The notes below the pieces were generated by a model. It saw only the letters and a list, made by a program, of their open reading frames with translations, was not told the DNA's origin and made no database searches. A stretch of DNA of 49,027 nucleotides, from positions 1-49,027 of the forward strand of contig NZGD01000097.1 of the NCBI GenBank assembly GCA_002690925.1, given 5' to 3'. A program made the position numbers and the translations under genes. Origin of the DNA: Rhodopirellula sp. Lineage in GTDB: Bacteria; Planctomycetota; Planctomycetia; Pirellulales; Pirellulaceae. Below, piece by piece: positions 9,404 through 18,164 of this stretch (position 1 is the first letter of the stretch; each line of letters begins with the position of its first letter).

Positions 9404-9880
9404 ATGGGACGAATCACAGCAAGTCGCACACAGCTCAAGGGTGATCCGCGGCACAACTCGTTACTCGCCGGAAAGTTCATCAATTGCTTGATGCTTGATG
9501 GTAAGAAGACCACTGCTCAACGCGTCTTTTATGATGCACTTGAGGAGATCGGTCGTCGCAACGAGATTGCGGATCAGACTCCAATCGAGGTTTTCGAGAT
9601 GGCAGTCGAGAATGTGAAGCCTTACATCGAAGTGCGAAGTAAGCGTGTAGGTGGTGCCAGCTATCAGGTGCCAATGCAGGTGAATCGTGCCCGTCAGCAG
9701 AGCTTGGCTTTGAGATGGTTGCTTGGTGCCGTTCGAGAGAAAAAAGGCCGTCCAATGCATTTGAAGCTTGCAGACGAGCTGCTGGCAGCTTGCAAGAAAG
9801 AGGGCGTCGCCTACACCAAACGCGAGAATACGCACCGTATGGCGGATGCCAACAAAGCGTTTGCTCACTTCGCTTGGTAG
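9404..9880 (+). CDS. rpsG: 30S ribosomal protein S7
   Basis: Ribosomal protein S7, the primary 16S rRNA-binding protein that starts assembly of the small-subunit head. At 158 residues it has the normal bacterial length. Recognisable segments include [14 protein letters not shown], the central [20 protein letters not shown] (S7 signature), and the C-terminal [20 protein letters not shown]. It begins with ATG and follows rpsL by 66 bp in the standard bacterial order. A strong intrinsic terminator begins 26 nt after the stop codon, closing this two-gene unit. In Escherichia coli S7 also represses its own operon by binding the mRNA; I see no evidence for or against that here. Confidence 0.99.
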   Translation: MGRITASRTQLKGDPRHNSLLAGKFINCLMLDGKKTTAQRVFYDALEEIGRRNEIADQTPIEVFEMAVENVKPYIEVRSKRVGGASYQVPMQVNRARQQSLALRWLLGAVREKKGRPMHLKLADELLAACKKEGVAYTKRENTHRMADANKAFAHFAW

Positions 9881-9906
9881 CGCACGGCAAAATCGAATAC
9901 AAATCA

Positions 9907-9943
9907 CCGCGATACGGCTGTTGGCCGTGTCGCGGTTTTTTTT
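9907..9943 (+). terminator. Rho-independent terminator after rpsG
   Basis: A 12-bp stem (9907-9918 with 9924-9935, one G-U pair), a 5-nt loop, and a run of eight T directly after the stem. It is the clearest terminator in the window and separates rpsL-rpsG from fusA. Confidence 0.92.
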
Positions 9944-10255
9944 GCGCGGCGTTACGCTAGTGGCTGGACGACTTTGGGTGATTTGCCTTTGCCGAACCAT
10001 GAATAAGTTCGTGCTATGGTTATGGGGCACTGTCGGATTACGTGTTACCCCAAGTCAACGTGTTTTCAATAGCCTCAGCGGCTGTTTTGCAATACTATCC
10101 CGCCTTGCCGCCCGACCAACGCGGGGGGTGGTGCTGGGCAATTGTTGTCTGGTGATTTTCCAATGAGTTTTCAGCCCTTACCCGAGTGCTGTTGCTGTCT
10201 GACGAATGAACCCACTCGTCCGGCTCCCGAGTCGCTCAATCCCTGAATCGTTTCC
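9944..10255. other. Intergenic region upstream of fusA
   Basis: About 310 bp between the rpsG terminator and fusA. It must carry the fusA promoter if the terminator is efficient. I see no gene and no clear promoter motif. Confidence 0.5.
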
Positions 10256-12349
10256 ATGACTTTTGACATTTCCAAGCTTCGCAATATCGGCATCATCGCG
10301 CACATTGATGCTGGAAAAACGACGGTGACCGAGCGGATGCTTTTTCTCAGCGGTGCCAAGCACCGTGTGGGGCGTGTGGATCACGGCACGACAGACACTG
10401 ATGATGACCCGGAGGAGCAGGAACGCGGGATCACGATCTTCAGTGCTTGTGTGAAGTACGGATGGAAGGACTTCAACATCAATCTGCTCGATACGCCGGG
10501 GCACGTTGACTTTACGGCGGAGGTTGAGCGTTGTTTGCGCGTTCTGGATGGAGCGGTGGTTGTCTTCTCGGCCCGTGAGGGTGTCGAGGCGCAGAGTGAG
10601 ACGGTGTGGCGACAGGCTGACAGGTACAAGGTTCCGAGAATCGTCTTCATCAACAAGATGGATCGGGAGGGAGCCGATTTTGAAACGGTGTTCAACGACA
10701 TCGAGCCACGTTTGGGAGGTTGTCCTCTTGCTGTCGAATTGCCGGTGGGGCAAGGGCCTGCACACGTCGCCGATCCTTTTCGCGGCGTGATTGATCTGGT
10801 TGACATGAAAATGCTTGAGTTCGACCCGGAGACCGAAGGCAAAGAGGTCAAGGAAACAGAAGTTCCCGAGGACCAGATGGATGAAGCATTGTTCTGGCGA
10901 GAGCAGATGCTGGAAAAAGTTTACGATCTGAGTGAGGAGGCTGCCAACTTGGCGATGGAGGAGAAAGAAGTGCCGCGTGATCTGATCATTGATGCGTTGC
11001 GGCAGGGTTGCATCGATCGGGTTATCCAGCCGGTCCTATGCGGATCCGCGTTACATGGGATCGGTGTTCAGCCTCTCATGACCGCGGTGGGAAACTTCTT
11101 GCCGAGTCCACTGGATCGTCCGCCTGTGGAAGGGATCGACCCAAAAAATGCTGACAAGGTTCTGATCCGGAATCCAAACTCGAAAGATCCCTTTTGTGGG
11201 CTCGTCTTTAAAATTCTGCCAGCCAAAACGGGGGACAATTACTGGATTCGTGTGTACAGCGGTCAGCTGAAACAGAATTCGAGAGTGCAGTGCCCCAACC
11301 GAAATAAGAAGGAAAATATCGCACAGTTGTGGCAGATTCACGCCACGAAAAAAGATCGTGATGGCCAAATTGATTCGGTCGAGGCGGGAGATATTTGTTG
11401 TGTGATTGGTCCCCGGTTCGCCATCACTGGTGATACTGTTTGTGATACACGCGAGTTGATTGAGCTGCCCAGCATTAACTTCGCTGACACGGTGATTTCG
11501 ATGGCAATCGAGTCAGAAAGCACGGGTGATAAAAAGAAACTGGAGGAGACTCTGGACATGCTGCGGCGTCAGGATCCTACGTTTCGTGCCGTTGAGAACG
11601 AGGAGACTGGTCAGACCTTGATCAGTGGGATGGGTGAGTTGCACCTTGAGGTGATTCAGCACCGCCTGACCAGAGACTTTGGGCTGAACGTCAAGTTCTA
11701 CAAGCCTCGCGTGAATTACCGCGAAACCGTTGCAGAAAAGGCCAAAGTTGTTGGGCAATGCAACCGGCAAATTGGATCAACACAAATGTTCGCACGGCTC
11801 AATGTCAGCGTGTCACCACTCGAAGATGTTTCGGCGCCTGTGCTGGTTTTTGATCGCTTACCGCCTGAGGTTGGGTTGCCCAACGCGATCAGGCAAGCAG
11901 CCATGGACGAAATCCGTGAGCGGGCTGCTGGAGGAGGGTTGCTGGCAGGATTTCCACTTTCTGGGGTGCGTATCGATGTGACTGATGCCGAGATGCAGGA
12001 AGAGGGGAGTGATGAGGTTGCCTTTCGAATCGCGGCTGGCGACGCGTTTGACAAAGGGATGGAAAAGGCCGGTCTCGTTCTGCTCGAGCCTGTCATGAAA
12101 GTCGAAGTCACGACACCAGGCGATTACATGGGTGAACTCGTTGGTGACCTGCAGCAGCGTCGGGCAATCATCGCGGCGACCGAAACCCGTGGAACCATGA
12201 CGGTGATCATTGCTCATGCTCCTCTGAAGGAACTGTTTGGGTACTCCGGTGCCGTTCGCAGCCTAAGCCAAGGGCGGGCTGCTGGCAGCATGGAACCGCT
12301 CAGCTATCAGCCTGCACCCAAGGAAGATGCAGAAAGTTTCATGTTCTAG
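10256..12349 (+). CDS. fusA: Translation elongation factor G
   Basis: Elongation factor G, the GTPase that drives tRNA-mRNA translocation on the ribosome, at 697 residues a normal length. GTPase motifs are G1 AHIDAGKT (15-22), switch I with EEQERGITI (53-61), G3 DTPGH (79-83), G4 NKMD and G5 GSA near residue 263. The domain IV-V end, SLSQGRAAGSMEPLSYQPAP, is intact. The switch I region, TTDTDDDPEEQERGIT, and the acidic insert near 195-210 differ from the Escherichia coli type. Planctomycetes are known to carry the spdEFG1/spdEFG2 duplicate forms, and this could be the spdEFG1-type; that assignment needs a tree. It sits near rpsL-rpsG as in the str operon but behind a terminator and without tuf. 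ATG at 10256; no strong Shine-Dalgarno. Confidence 0.96.
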   Translation: MTFDISKLRNIGIIAHIDAGKTTVTERMLFLSGAKHRVGRVDHGTTDTDDDPEEQERGITIFSACVKYGWKDFNINLLDTPGHVDFTAEVERCLRVLDGAVVVFSAREGVEAQSETVWRQADRYKVPRIVFINKMDREGADFETVFNDIEPRLGGCPLAVELPVGQGPAHVADPFRGVIDLVDMKMLEFDPETEGKEVKETEVPEDQMDEALFWREQMLEKVYDLSEEAANLAMEEKEVPRDLIIDALRQGCIDRVIQPVLCGSALHGIGVQPLMTAVGNFLPSPLDRPPVEGIDPKNADKVLIRNPNSKDPFCGLVFKILPAKTGDNYWIRVYSGQLKQNSRVQCPNRNKKENIAQLWQIHATKKDRDGQIDSVEAGDICCVIGPRFAITGDTVCDTRELIELPSINFADTVISMAIESESTGDKKKLEETLDMLRRQDPTFRAVENEETGQTLISGMGELHLEVIQHRLTRDFGLNVKFYKPRVNYRETVAEKAKVVGQCNRQIGSTQMFARLNVSVSPLEDVSAPVLVFDRLPPEVGLPNAIRQAAMDEIRERAAGGGLLAGFPLSGVRIDVTDAEMQEEGSDEVAFRIAAGDAFDKGMEKAGLVLLEPVMKVEVTTPGDYMGELVGDLQQRRAIIAATETRGTMTVIIAHAPLKELFGYSGAVRSLSQGRAAGSMEPLSYQPAPKEDAESFMF

Positions 12350-12768
12350 CCCCACGTACAAAATTTTTGTTGTAATCGATGCAGGACGCAGCGGCCTCGC
12401 CAGGCAAATGCGTTCTATTCGTGCACATGCTGCGATCTTTGGCGAAAATACTGAGAACGGAAAATCAATGCGGCTCGTACTTCCAAGCAGCGGCGTTTTG
12501 TACTTGTAGAGGGAGCGAATGCTTGCAGTTCAGGGTTGAGCGTCAGTTCTTCCCGAAGTTGCGGACTCCACGGGGCTTTGTCGCGATAATGCTGGTCCGC
12601 CACTCGTCGCTCCGCCGGCTTGGTAGACTATTGCGAAAACGCCGTTGCTCCATTTTTGCCGCTCTTCTACTATCTAACAAAGGTGCAGGAGTAGGTGAGG
12701 TGCTATGGCTCTCCCCGTTTTCGCCTATTATTTAAGCTTCATCGAATCAAACCTACTGGGATTTCATC
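12350..12768. other. Intergenic region between fusA and the protease gene
   Basis: About 420 bp without a convincing gene. No intrinsic terminator with a T-run was found after fusA. A promoter for the protease gene is likely here but not identifiable by eye. Confidence 0.45.
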
Positions 12769-14910
12769 ATGGTCAGGCGTTTGCATCAGTTTTTAGAATC
12801 CAGAAAAACCGCTGGCCGACCGGTGATTCGCGGCAGACGCCGTTGTGCCCGCCTTTTACGCGCCGCCGTGCTTGGATGCCTCGCGGCCGTTGTTACGATG
12901 ACCAGTCCCGAGCCTACCATGGCTCAGGTTGCGGAGCAGGCCCCTGCACCACTGATCAAGCCGGCTGGGAACGATCGGATTGTCGCTCGATTGATCGCCC
13001 AGCTGATGCCGAAAAATCACATCTCTGCGAGGGGTTTGGATGACACGATCAGTCAGCGAGCACTGGCTCTTTTCACCAAGTCTCTTGATCCACTCAAGTT
13101 GTACTTCTATCAAAGCGATATCGATGATTTCAATCGAGCTGCCAGCCAAATCGATGACATGGTCCAAAAGGGTGACCTTTCGCTTGCCTACAAAATCTTC
13201 GGACGATTCATTCAACGTGTTGATGAGCGAGTCGCTGTTGCCCAAGAGTTGCTCAATGGTGATTTTGATTTTTCGAAGGATGAGGTCATCGTGGTCGATC
13301 CGGATGGCGCCCAGTACGCCAAAACACCAGCTGATGCGAAAGATCGCTGGCGTCGCCAAATCAAGTACGCTTTGCTCGATCTGAAGGATGAGGGCAAAGT
13401 TGGTGAGGAGGCGGTCGATACGCTTCGTCGTCGATACGGGCGTTATTCAAGACGCTGGAAGAAAACGGATAGCGATGATCTGCTTGAGATGTTCCTGACC
13501 TCGGTCACTAATGGCTATGATCCGCACTCAACCTACATGTCGCCGTCAACACTCGAAGACTTTCAGATTCAAATGAGTCTGAACCTTGATGGAATCGGAG
13601 CACAGCTTCGTGAGAAGGATGGCAACACGGTCGTGTCGCGAGTCATTCCCGGTGGTGCGGCTGCAAAGCATGGCAAGCTGAAATCAGACGACGTGATCGT
13701 GACCGTTGGGCAAGGCAAATCAGGTGACTCGGTTGATATTGTTGAAATGCCGCTCTCCGATGTCGTTGACTTGATTCGCGGCAAAGCGGGCAGCACGGTA
13801 CGCCTCGGTGTGAAGCCGGGCGGAGTCGGAAATGTGGAAGAGTACCAAATTGTTCGTGCAACCATCGCGCTTGAAGAATCGGCCGCTCGCGGTGAGATCA
13901 TCGACCACAAGAATCCTGAAGGCGGTGAAGAACTGAAAATTGGGTACATCAATCTTCCCAGCTTTTATTTGGATATGGATGCAGCACGGCGAGATGAGAA
14001 AAATTTCCGTAGCAGCACGCGGGACGTCCGACGCATCCTGGATGATTTCAAGACCAAAGGCGTTGATGGAATCTTGCTCGATCTCAGCAAGAACGGCGGT
14101 GGAAGTCTGACTGAAGCGATCAATTTGACCGGTCTGTTCATTGACTCTGGGCCAGTCGTTCAAGTCAAGAATTCCGATGGTTCCGTTCAGGCTTATGCCG
14201 ACGAAGACAGCGGTACTGCATGGGATGGACCGCTGGCCGTCTTGACCAGCAAGTTCAGTGCGAGTGCCAGTGAAATTTTCGCTGGTGCCATTCAGGACTA
14301 CAAGCGTGGGCTCGTCATTGGCGACCCCGCCACTCACGGGAAAGGCACTGTTCAGACATTGATGAATTTGGGACAGCGGCTGTTCGGGAACAATCGACAG
14401 AACTACGGTGCACTCAAAGTCACCCTGCAACAGTTCTATCTTCCAGACGGTCAGAGCACACAGCTCAAAGGCGTTTTGTCAGACGTCATTCTGCCAAGCC
14501 TGACAGCCAAGATGGATGTTGGTGAAGGTGATCTGAAATATGCTCTGGAGCACGATACTGTTCCCGTCGCTCGCCACAACCTGTACAGCATGGTTCCAGC
14601 TGATTTGGTCGATCAGTTGCGGAAGAAATCAGCAAAGCGTGTTCAGGAGGACGAGGACTTCATTGATTTGCTAAGGCGTGTGGAAATATATGTGGATCAA
14701 AAAGATCAGGACACCGTCTCGCTTGAGGAGAAGTCTTTTCTGGCTAGACGTAAGGAGCTTGATTCCCAAAAAGAGGAAGAGGAAGAGTTGGATCAGCAGA
14801 TCGAAGACGCTGTTATTTTCCGAGAGAATTACTACAGCAGTGAAGTAATGAACATTGTTTCGGACTACATCGAAGGTCTCCGCAAGGAGAATCTGGCCAC
14901 GGCAAACTGA
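12769..14910 (+). CDS. prc: Carboxy-terminal (tail-specific) processing protease, S41 family
   Basis: A 713-residue periplasmic serine protease of the Prc/Tsp type. An arginine-rich N-terminal stretch precedes a hydrophobic segment at about 29-43, consistent with export. The N-terminal helical domain (60-260) includes the Tsp-like SLDPLKLYFYQSDID. A PDZ domain spans about 265-350 (NLDGIGAQLREKDGN, then VIPGGAAAKHGKLKSDD). The S41 core has LLDLSKNGGGSLTEA, the nucleophile region KFSASASEIFAGAIQDY with Ser499, and HGKGTVQ with the general-base Lys525. Compared with Escherichia coli Prc the gap between these two residues is one longer (26 instead of 25). The C terminus is charged and helical like Prc. 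Such enzymes degrade or trim envelope proteins from their C termini. It is a single gene with its own terminator. Confidence 0.93.
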   Translation: MVRRLHQFLESRKTAGRPVIRGRRRCARLLRAAVLGCLAAVVTMTSPEPTMAQVAEQAPAPLIKPAGNDRIVARLIAQLMPKNHISARGLDDTISQRALALFTKSLDPLKLYFYQSDIDDFNRAASQIDDMVQKGDLSLAYKIFGRFIQRVDERVAVAQELLNGDFDFSKDEVIVVDPDGAQYAKTPADAKDRWRRQIKYALLDLKDEGKVGEEAVDTLRRRYGRYSRRWKKTDSDDLLEMFLTSVTNGYDPHSTYMSPSTLEDFQIQMSLNLDGIGAQLREKDGNTVVSRVIPGGAAAKHGKLKSDDVIVTVGQGKSGDSVDIVEMPLSDVVDLIRGKAGSTVRLGVKPGGVGNVEEYQIVRATIALEESAARGEIIDHKNPEGGEELKIGYINLPSFYLDMDAARRDEKNFRSSTRDVRRILDDFKTKGVDGILLDLSKNGGGSLTEAINLTGLFIDSGPVVQVKNSDGSVQAYADEDSGTAWDGPLAVLTSKFSASASEIFAGAIQDYKRGLVIGDPATHGKGTVQTLMNLGQRLFGNNRQNYGALKVTLQQFYLPDGQSTQLKGVLSDVILPSLTAKMDVGEGDLKYALEHDTVPVARHNLYSMVPADLVDQLRKKSAKRVQEDEDFIDLLRRVEIYVDQKDQDTVSLEEKSFLARRKELDSQKEEEEELDQQIEDAVIFRENYYSSEVMNIVSDYIEGLRKENLATAN

Positions 14911-14938
14911 TTTTTGCTGCCGTCCGGGTGACGTTTTT

Positions 14939-14980
14939 AACCTCGGCTACCGCTTGTCATGTGGTCGCCGGGGTTTTTTT
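14939..14980 (+). terminator. Rho-independent terminator after the protease gene
   Basis: AACCTCGGC (14939-14947) pairs with GCCGGGGTT (14967-14975), extended partly by TACC/GGT, and runs into seven T (14974-14980). It starts 28 nt after the stop codon. Confidence 0.85.
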
Positions 14981-15122
14981 GTGGATTTGCGGTTCGCACA
15001 CCAGAGCTGGAATATTGGAGCACAAAGGTCCTGAAGCTGTGTCCTGACACGCCCGTGTTCATCGCTTCATAGGTTCGACGCGTGATTTCAAGACTTATTC
15101 TGAGCCATACTGCAGGTGTCAG

Positions 15123-15815
15123 TTAGTTTCCTGCTGCGTCCCGTGTGACGAGCCAGCGACTGGCTTTGATCAGTTGAGCTGGATAGAGTTCGGGAGAATG
15201 GAGTCCGGAGAGAACGGCTTTAAGTGCGTTCTGTTTTCCTTTGCCGGCCACCATGAACCAGGTTTGTCGAGCGGAATTGATCGCCGGAGCAGTCAGGGTG
15301 TATCGGTAGCTGGCAAGTTTTTCAACCCAGTTCTCAACAAACCAGCGTTCGTGTTCCTGCAGAGCACGTGTTTCGGGAAACAGAGATGCCGTGTGTGCAT
15401 CATCCCCTAAGCCTTGCAAGGCCAAGTCCCAAGACGGGAAATTTGCGTTGCCAAAATGTTGGCGCAGGATTTGTTCGTATTGCTTGGCAGCCTCTACCGG
15501 AGCTTCGACGTCCACTGGAACTGTATGAATGTTGCAGCGTGGAATGTCGACTCGGTCCAGTAGTGCCTCGTGAACCATTCGGGCGTTGCTGTCAGCGTGA
15601 CCCAGAGGAACGTTGCGTTCATCACCCCAGAACCAGTGGATGTTGGTCCAGTCAAGATTGCGTTCGGCAATCAGTTCGTAGATCCGTTTCGGCGTTGAAC
15701 CACCAGAGAGAGCGACGCGGAAGATTCCGTTCGCCTCGATACTTGTGACGGCAAAATCGCAAAAAGCCTGAGTGGTTGCTTCGTGCAGCTGGGTTAGGTT
15801 ATCAAAGATTTCCAT
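15123..15815 (-). CDS. pgl: 6-phosphogluconolactonase
   Basis: 6-phosphogluconolactonase of the DevB/SOL type, the second step of the oxidative pentose phosphate pathway (6-phosphogluconolactone to 6-phosphogluconate), cytosolic. At 230 residues the length is normal. Family motifs are LSGGSTPKRIYELIA (sugar-phosphate binding, near 37-51), HWFWGDERNVP near 62-72, and LQGLGDDAHTASLFPETRAL, which matches the family's GxGxDGHTASLFP segment with Ala in place of the usual Gly. The C-terminal VAGKGKQNALKAVL is also typical. It begins with ATG and starts only 33 nt after the stop of panB on the same strand, so the two are probably one transcript, although the pathways are unrelated. Confidence 0.95.
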   Translation of the reverse strand: MEIFDNLTQLHEATTQAFCDFAVTSIEANGIFRVALSGGSTPKRIYELIAERNLDWTNIHWFWGDERNVPLGHADSNARMVHEALLDRVDIPRCNIHTVPVDVEAPVEAAKQYEQILRQHFGNANFPSWDLALQGLGDDAHTASLFPETRALQEHERWFVENWVEKLASYRYTLTAPAINSARQTWFMVAGKGKQNALKAVLSGLHSPELYPAQLIKASRWLVTRDAAGN

Positions 15816-15848
15816 GTCACGTGTTGGTGCGAGTAGCGGATAGGAAAG

Positions 15849-16664
15849 TTATTGGAAGGATTCCTGCTCGGTTGGGAACTCACCTGTTTCAATTGATTTT
15901 TGGTAAGCGATCGCGGCATCACGTATCGTCGTTCTGACATCGGAGTATTGGCGAACAAAGCTTGGTAGGTATCCTGAGTTGAAACCAATCATGTCGTGGG
16001 TTACCAGGACTTGTCCCGTCATGTGAGGACCTGCTCCAATTCCAATGGTTGGAACATTGACTGCTTCCGTGATTGCTTGTCCAACATCACTTGGGACACA
16101 TTCGACAAGCACAGCAAAGGCGCCGGCTTGCTCAGCAGCCTTCGCGTCTTTGATCAATGTCGTCATATTCCGTTGAACCCGATAACCGCCATCAACGTGG
16201 ATATTTTGGGGACGCAGACCGACGTGAGCCATGACAGGGATTCCGGCGGTGACAATGGTTTCGATCCTTTTGGCTTGCTCGGCACCACCCTCAAGTTTGA
16301 CCGCGTGGCAAGTTGACTCTTTTAGCACACGGGCCCCAGCTTCGACGCTTCGCATGATTTCAAGTTGGCCTTCAGGAAACGGTAAATCCACGACGACCAT
16401 GGACCGCTTGGCGGCACGACCCACCATCTTGGCATGGTAGATCATGTCGTCCATGGAGACTGGCAGGGTTGTTTCGTGCCCTTGGACAACCATCGCCAAT
16501 GAATCGCCTACCAGCAGAATATCGATTCCTGCTTCATCCAGAACCTCGGCGGTGGGATAGTCATAGGCAGTCAACATTGAAATGCTGCCGCCATCTTTGC
16601 GGATTTTTTGCAAACTACGCGTTGTGACGCGTGGGGGCGGGGTTTCTGAAGTCGATACGGCCAT
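15849..16664 (-). CDS. panB: 3-methyl-2-oxobutanoate hydroxymethyltransferase (ketopantoate hydroxymethyltransferase)
   Basis: PanB transfers a hydroxymethyl group from methylenetetrahydrofolate to 2-oxoisovalerate, giving ketopantoate for pantothenate and CoA synthesis. The TIM-barrel motifs are clear: MLTAYDYPTAEVLDEAGID, LLVGDSLAMVVQGHETTLPV, VVVDLPFPEGQ, AVKLEGGAEQAKRIE, MAHVGLRPQ, and TIGIGAGPHMTGQVLVTHDM. The metal-binding Asp and Glu residues of the family are in place. The frame is open to 16772, but the extra 36 residues are Arg-rich and unlike the family, so I take the ATG at 16664, giving 271 residues. It is the first gene of a likely panB-pgl unit and diverges from a secreted-protein gene with about 130 bp between them. 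Confidence 0.96.
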   Translation of the reverse strand: MAVSTSETPPPRVTTRSLQKIRKDGGSISMLTAYDYPTAEVLDEAGIDILLVGDSLAMVVQGHETTLPVSMDDMIYHAKMVGRAAKRSMVVVDLPFPEGQLEIMRSVEAGARVLKESTCHAVKLEGGAEQAKRIETIVTAGIPVMAHVGLRPQNIHVDGGYRVQRNMTTLIKDAKAAEQAGAFAVLVECVPSDVGQAITEAVNVPTIGIGAGPHMTGQVLVTHDMIGFNSGYLPSFVRQYSDVRTTIRDAAIAYQKSIETGEFPTEQESFQ

Positions 16665-16798
16665 GGGATGATCCGACGATCTTGAGGCGGGCGGCGATTT
16701 GTCGTTTACTCGTCTGCGGCTACAATGGAACAACCTAACCCTACACCAACGGGCGTCTACCCGCCTGCCCACCGATGAACCGAATTGTGAGCAAGTAA

Positions 16799-17614
16799 AT
16801 GTTGAAGCAAGCCAGGTTTTTCCATCGTCTGGGGGACTTTCCTATCTTTTCGGTGGCCGCAATTCTCTGGTTGGTCGCGGGCCTGTGGCTCGTGTCGATT
16901 GATCACCAGGCTATGGCTGATGATCCCCCCGGGTTTGTCTTCAAGGGCGCCAACCAAAATATGAATATAAAGGTTGAAGGCAAGCTTGCAGGATTCAAAC
17001 AGGGGATGTTGCTCGTCACGCGCGATGACGGGGTGGAGGTTTCTGTAAAACCACCTCAGGACGATTTGGGCTTTGATTTTCAAGCACCGATCGATAGCAG
17101 CTTTTTGCAACGTGGAATGATGGTCCGCTTCAATGGTAATTTCAATCAGGCCGGTATTCCTACTGACCCTATTGAAGGGCTCACTGTATTTTTGCCTGTG
17201 AATGAAAAAATTGCCAAGAAAAAAACCGATGAGTTCATGCCAGGTGTTTATCCAGGTGAGAAAAAATCGAATCTTCCAGAGGGAGTTTTAAATTACAAAG
17301 TCGTCGGGAAATTGATGGGATGGGATGCCACTGGGCTGGTTGCCGTCCAGGCTGGTAGACGGCCTTTGCGAGTTCAACTCGCTGAAAAAGCAACCATGGA
17401 TCTGTGCCTGAATCAACTCAACCTCGCAAAGCAAGGTGACTCGGTAACGATCACCGGTACCTATCGGCTCCCGGATGATACCAAGGTGGTCGCCAAGACA
17501 ATCTCAGTCACCACGGATCGTGTGCAAACCGGTGCTGCTACAAGCACGCCTGCGAACAGTCGAGCCAAACGCAGAAAAAGAGGAAGCGTTGACGATAATG
17601 TGGGCGATCAATAA
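16799..17614 (+). CDS. Exported protein of unknown function
   Basis: A 271-residue protein I do not recognise. The N terminus has a basic start and a hydrophobic segment at about 17-32, then QAMADDPP, which looks like a signal peptide cut near residue 40. The mature part appears to contain two similar beta-rich halves: each has a segment of the form V-x-G-K-L-x-G-F/W followed by a V-x-(V/A)-x-x-x-D/R hairpin (residues 60-110 and 160-205). This suggests two OB- or S1-like small barrels, which is an inference from pattern only. The C-terminal 35 residues are Ser/Thr-, Arg- and Lys-rich and probably disordered. It is divergent from panB. Likely periplasmic or secreted; function unknown. Confidence 0.7.
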   Translation: MLKQARFFHRLGDFPIFSVAAILWLVAGLWLVSIDHQAMADDPPGFVFKGANQNMNIKVEGKLAGFKQGMLLVTRDDGVEVSVKPPQDDLGFDFQAPIDSSFLQRGMMVRFNGNFNQAGIPTDPIEGLTVFLPVNEKIAKKKTDEFMPGVYPGEKKSNLPEGVLNYKVVGKLMGWDATGLVAVQAGRRPLRVQLAEKATMDLCLNQLNLAKQGDSVTITGTYRLPDDTKVVAKTISVTTDRVQTGAATSTPANSRAKRRKRGSVDDNVGDQ

Positions 17615-18164
17615 GAACTCTTGTTCGCGACCGTGTCTATCTGTCGCTTGGGTCCCGGGGTGCTCCTAGGTCCATGTGTCGACCCAAGGATATGGGATCT
17701 TGTCGGAAAGCGGATCTAGGTGGACTCTTTTACATCTGTTTGCTAGTCGCGACGAATCTCGACTCTAGCTGTGGAAAAGAACGTCTTTTCGCCAGCATTT
17801 CGGCTTCGTTGGGGGGTGGGTTTGCTTCAGTTTTTTTGGGAAACCGATGACTTGTTTCGTCAGGTGACTGGGCGAACTGAGTGGTTACTGCGTAGCATGT
17901 AGCAATGGTGGAAGCGTAGACTTTTGTCATGTTCTTCCCAAATAGCTTTCCGGCTAAGACCACGATACCCCGGAGTGCTGTGGGTGAATTCACTCACTGG
18001 TCTTACTGGAACTAATGCGGTGGGTGGAAGAGGAAATGCTTACAGGAAATCGATCCTGTGGGAGTTGGCAATGCTGACGCGATCCATCGTCGAAACGTGG
18101 CCGCACTGAAAGCCTGCGGCACTAAAAAAATATCCGTATTCACGCCTGAACAAGTTCATTGAAC
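17615..18164. other. Intergenic region, no recognised gene
   Basis: About 550 bp. A minus-strand frame of 87 codons (17730-17993) exists but has no recognisable domain. The region just before 18165 is AT-rich (a run of seven A near 18124) and is a plausible promoter for the thioredoxin-like gene. Confidence 0.45.

Noticed and set aside
9461..10030. A long minus-strand open frame (189 codons) opposite rpsG
   Set aside because: It lies over a certain ribosomal protein gene and its terminator, and its translation has no recognisable domain. It is the complement of a conserved gene.
10178..10765. A 195-codon minus-strand frame opposite fusA
   Set aside because: It lies antisense to the conserved GTPase domain of EF-G. 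The translation is rich in His, Arg and Ser without any domain, as expected from a shadow frame.
13720..14430. A 236-codon minus-strand frame opposite the protease gene
   Set aside because: It overlaps the PDZ and catalytic regions of a confident gene and shows no family resemblance of its own.
17730..17993. An 87-codon minus-strand frame in an intergenic region
   Set aside because: It has a weakly hydrophobic start but no recognisable domain and no clear start signal.
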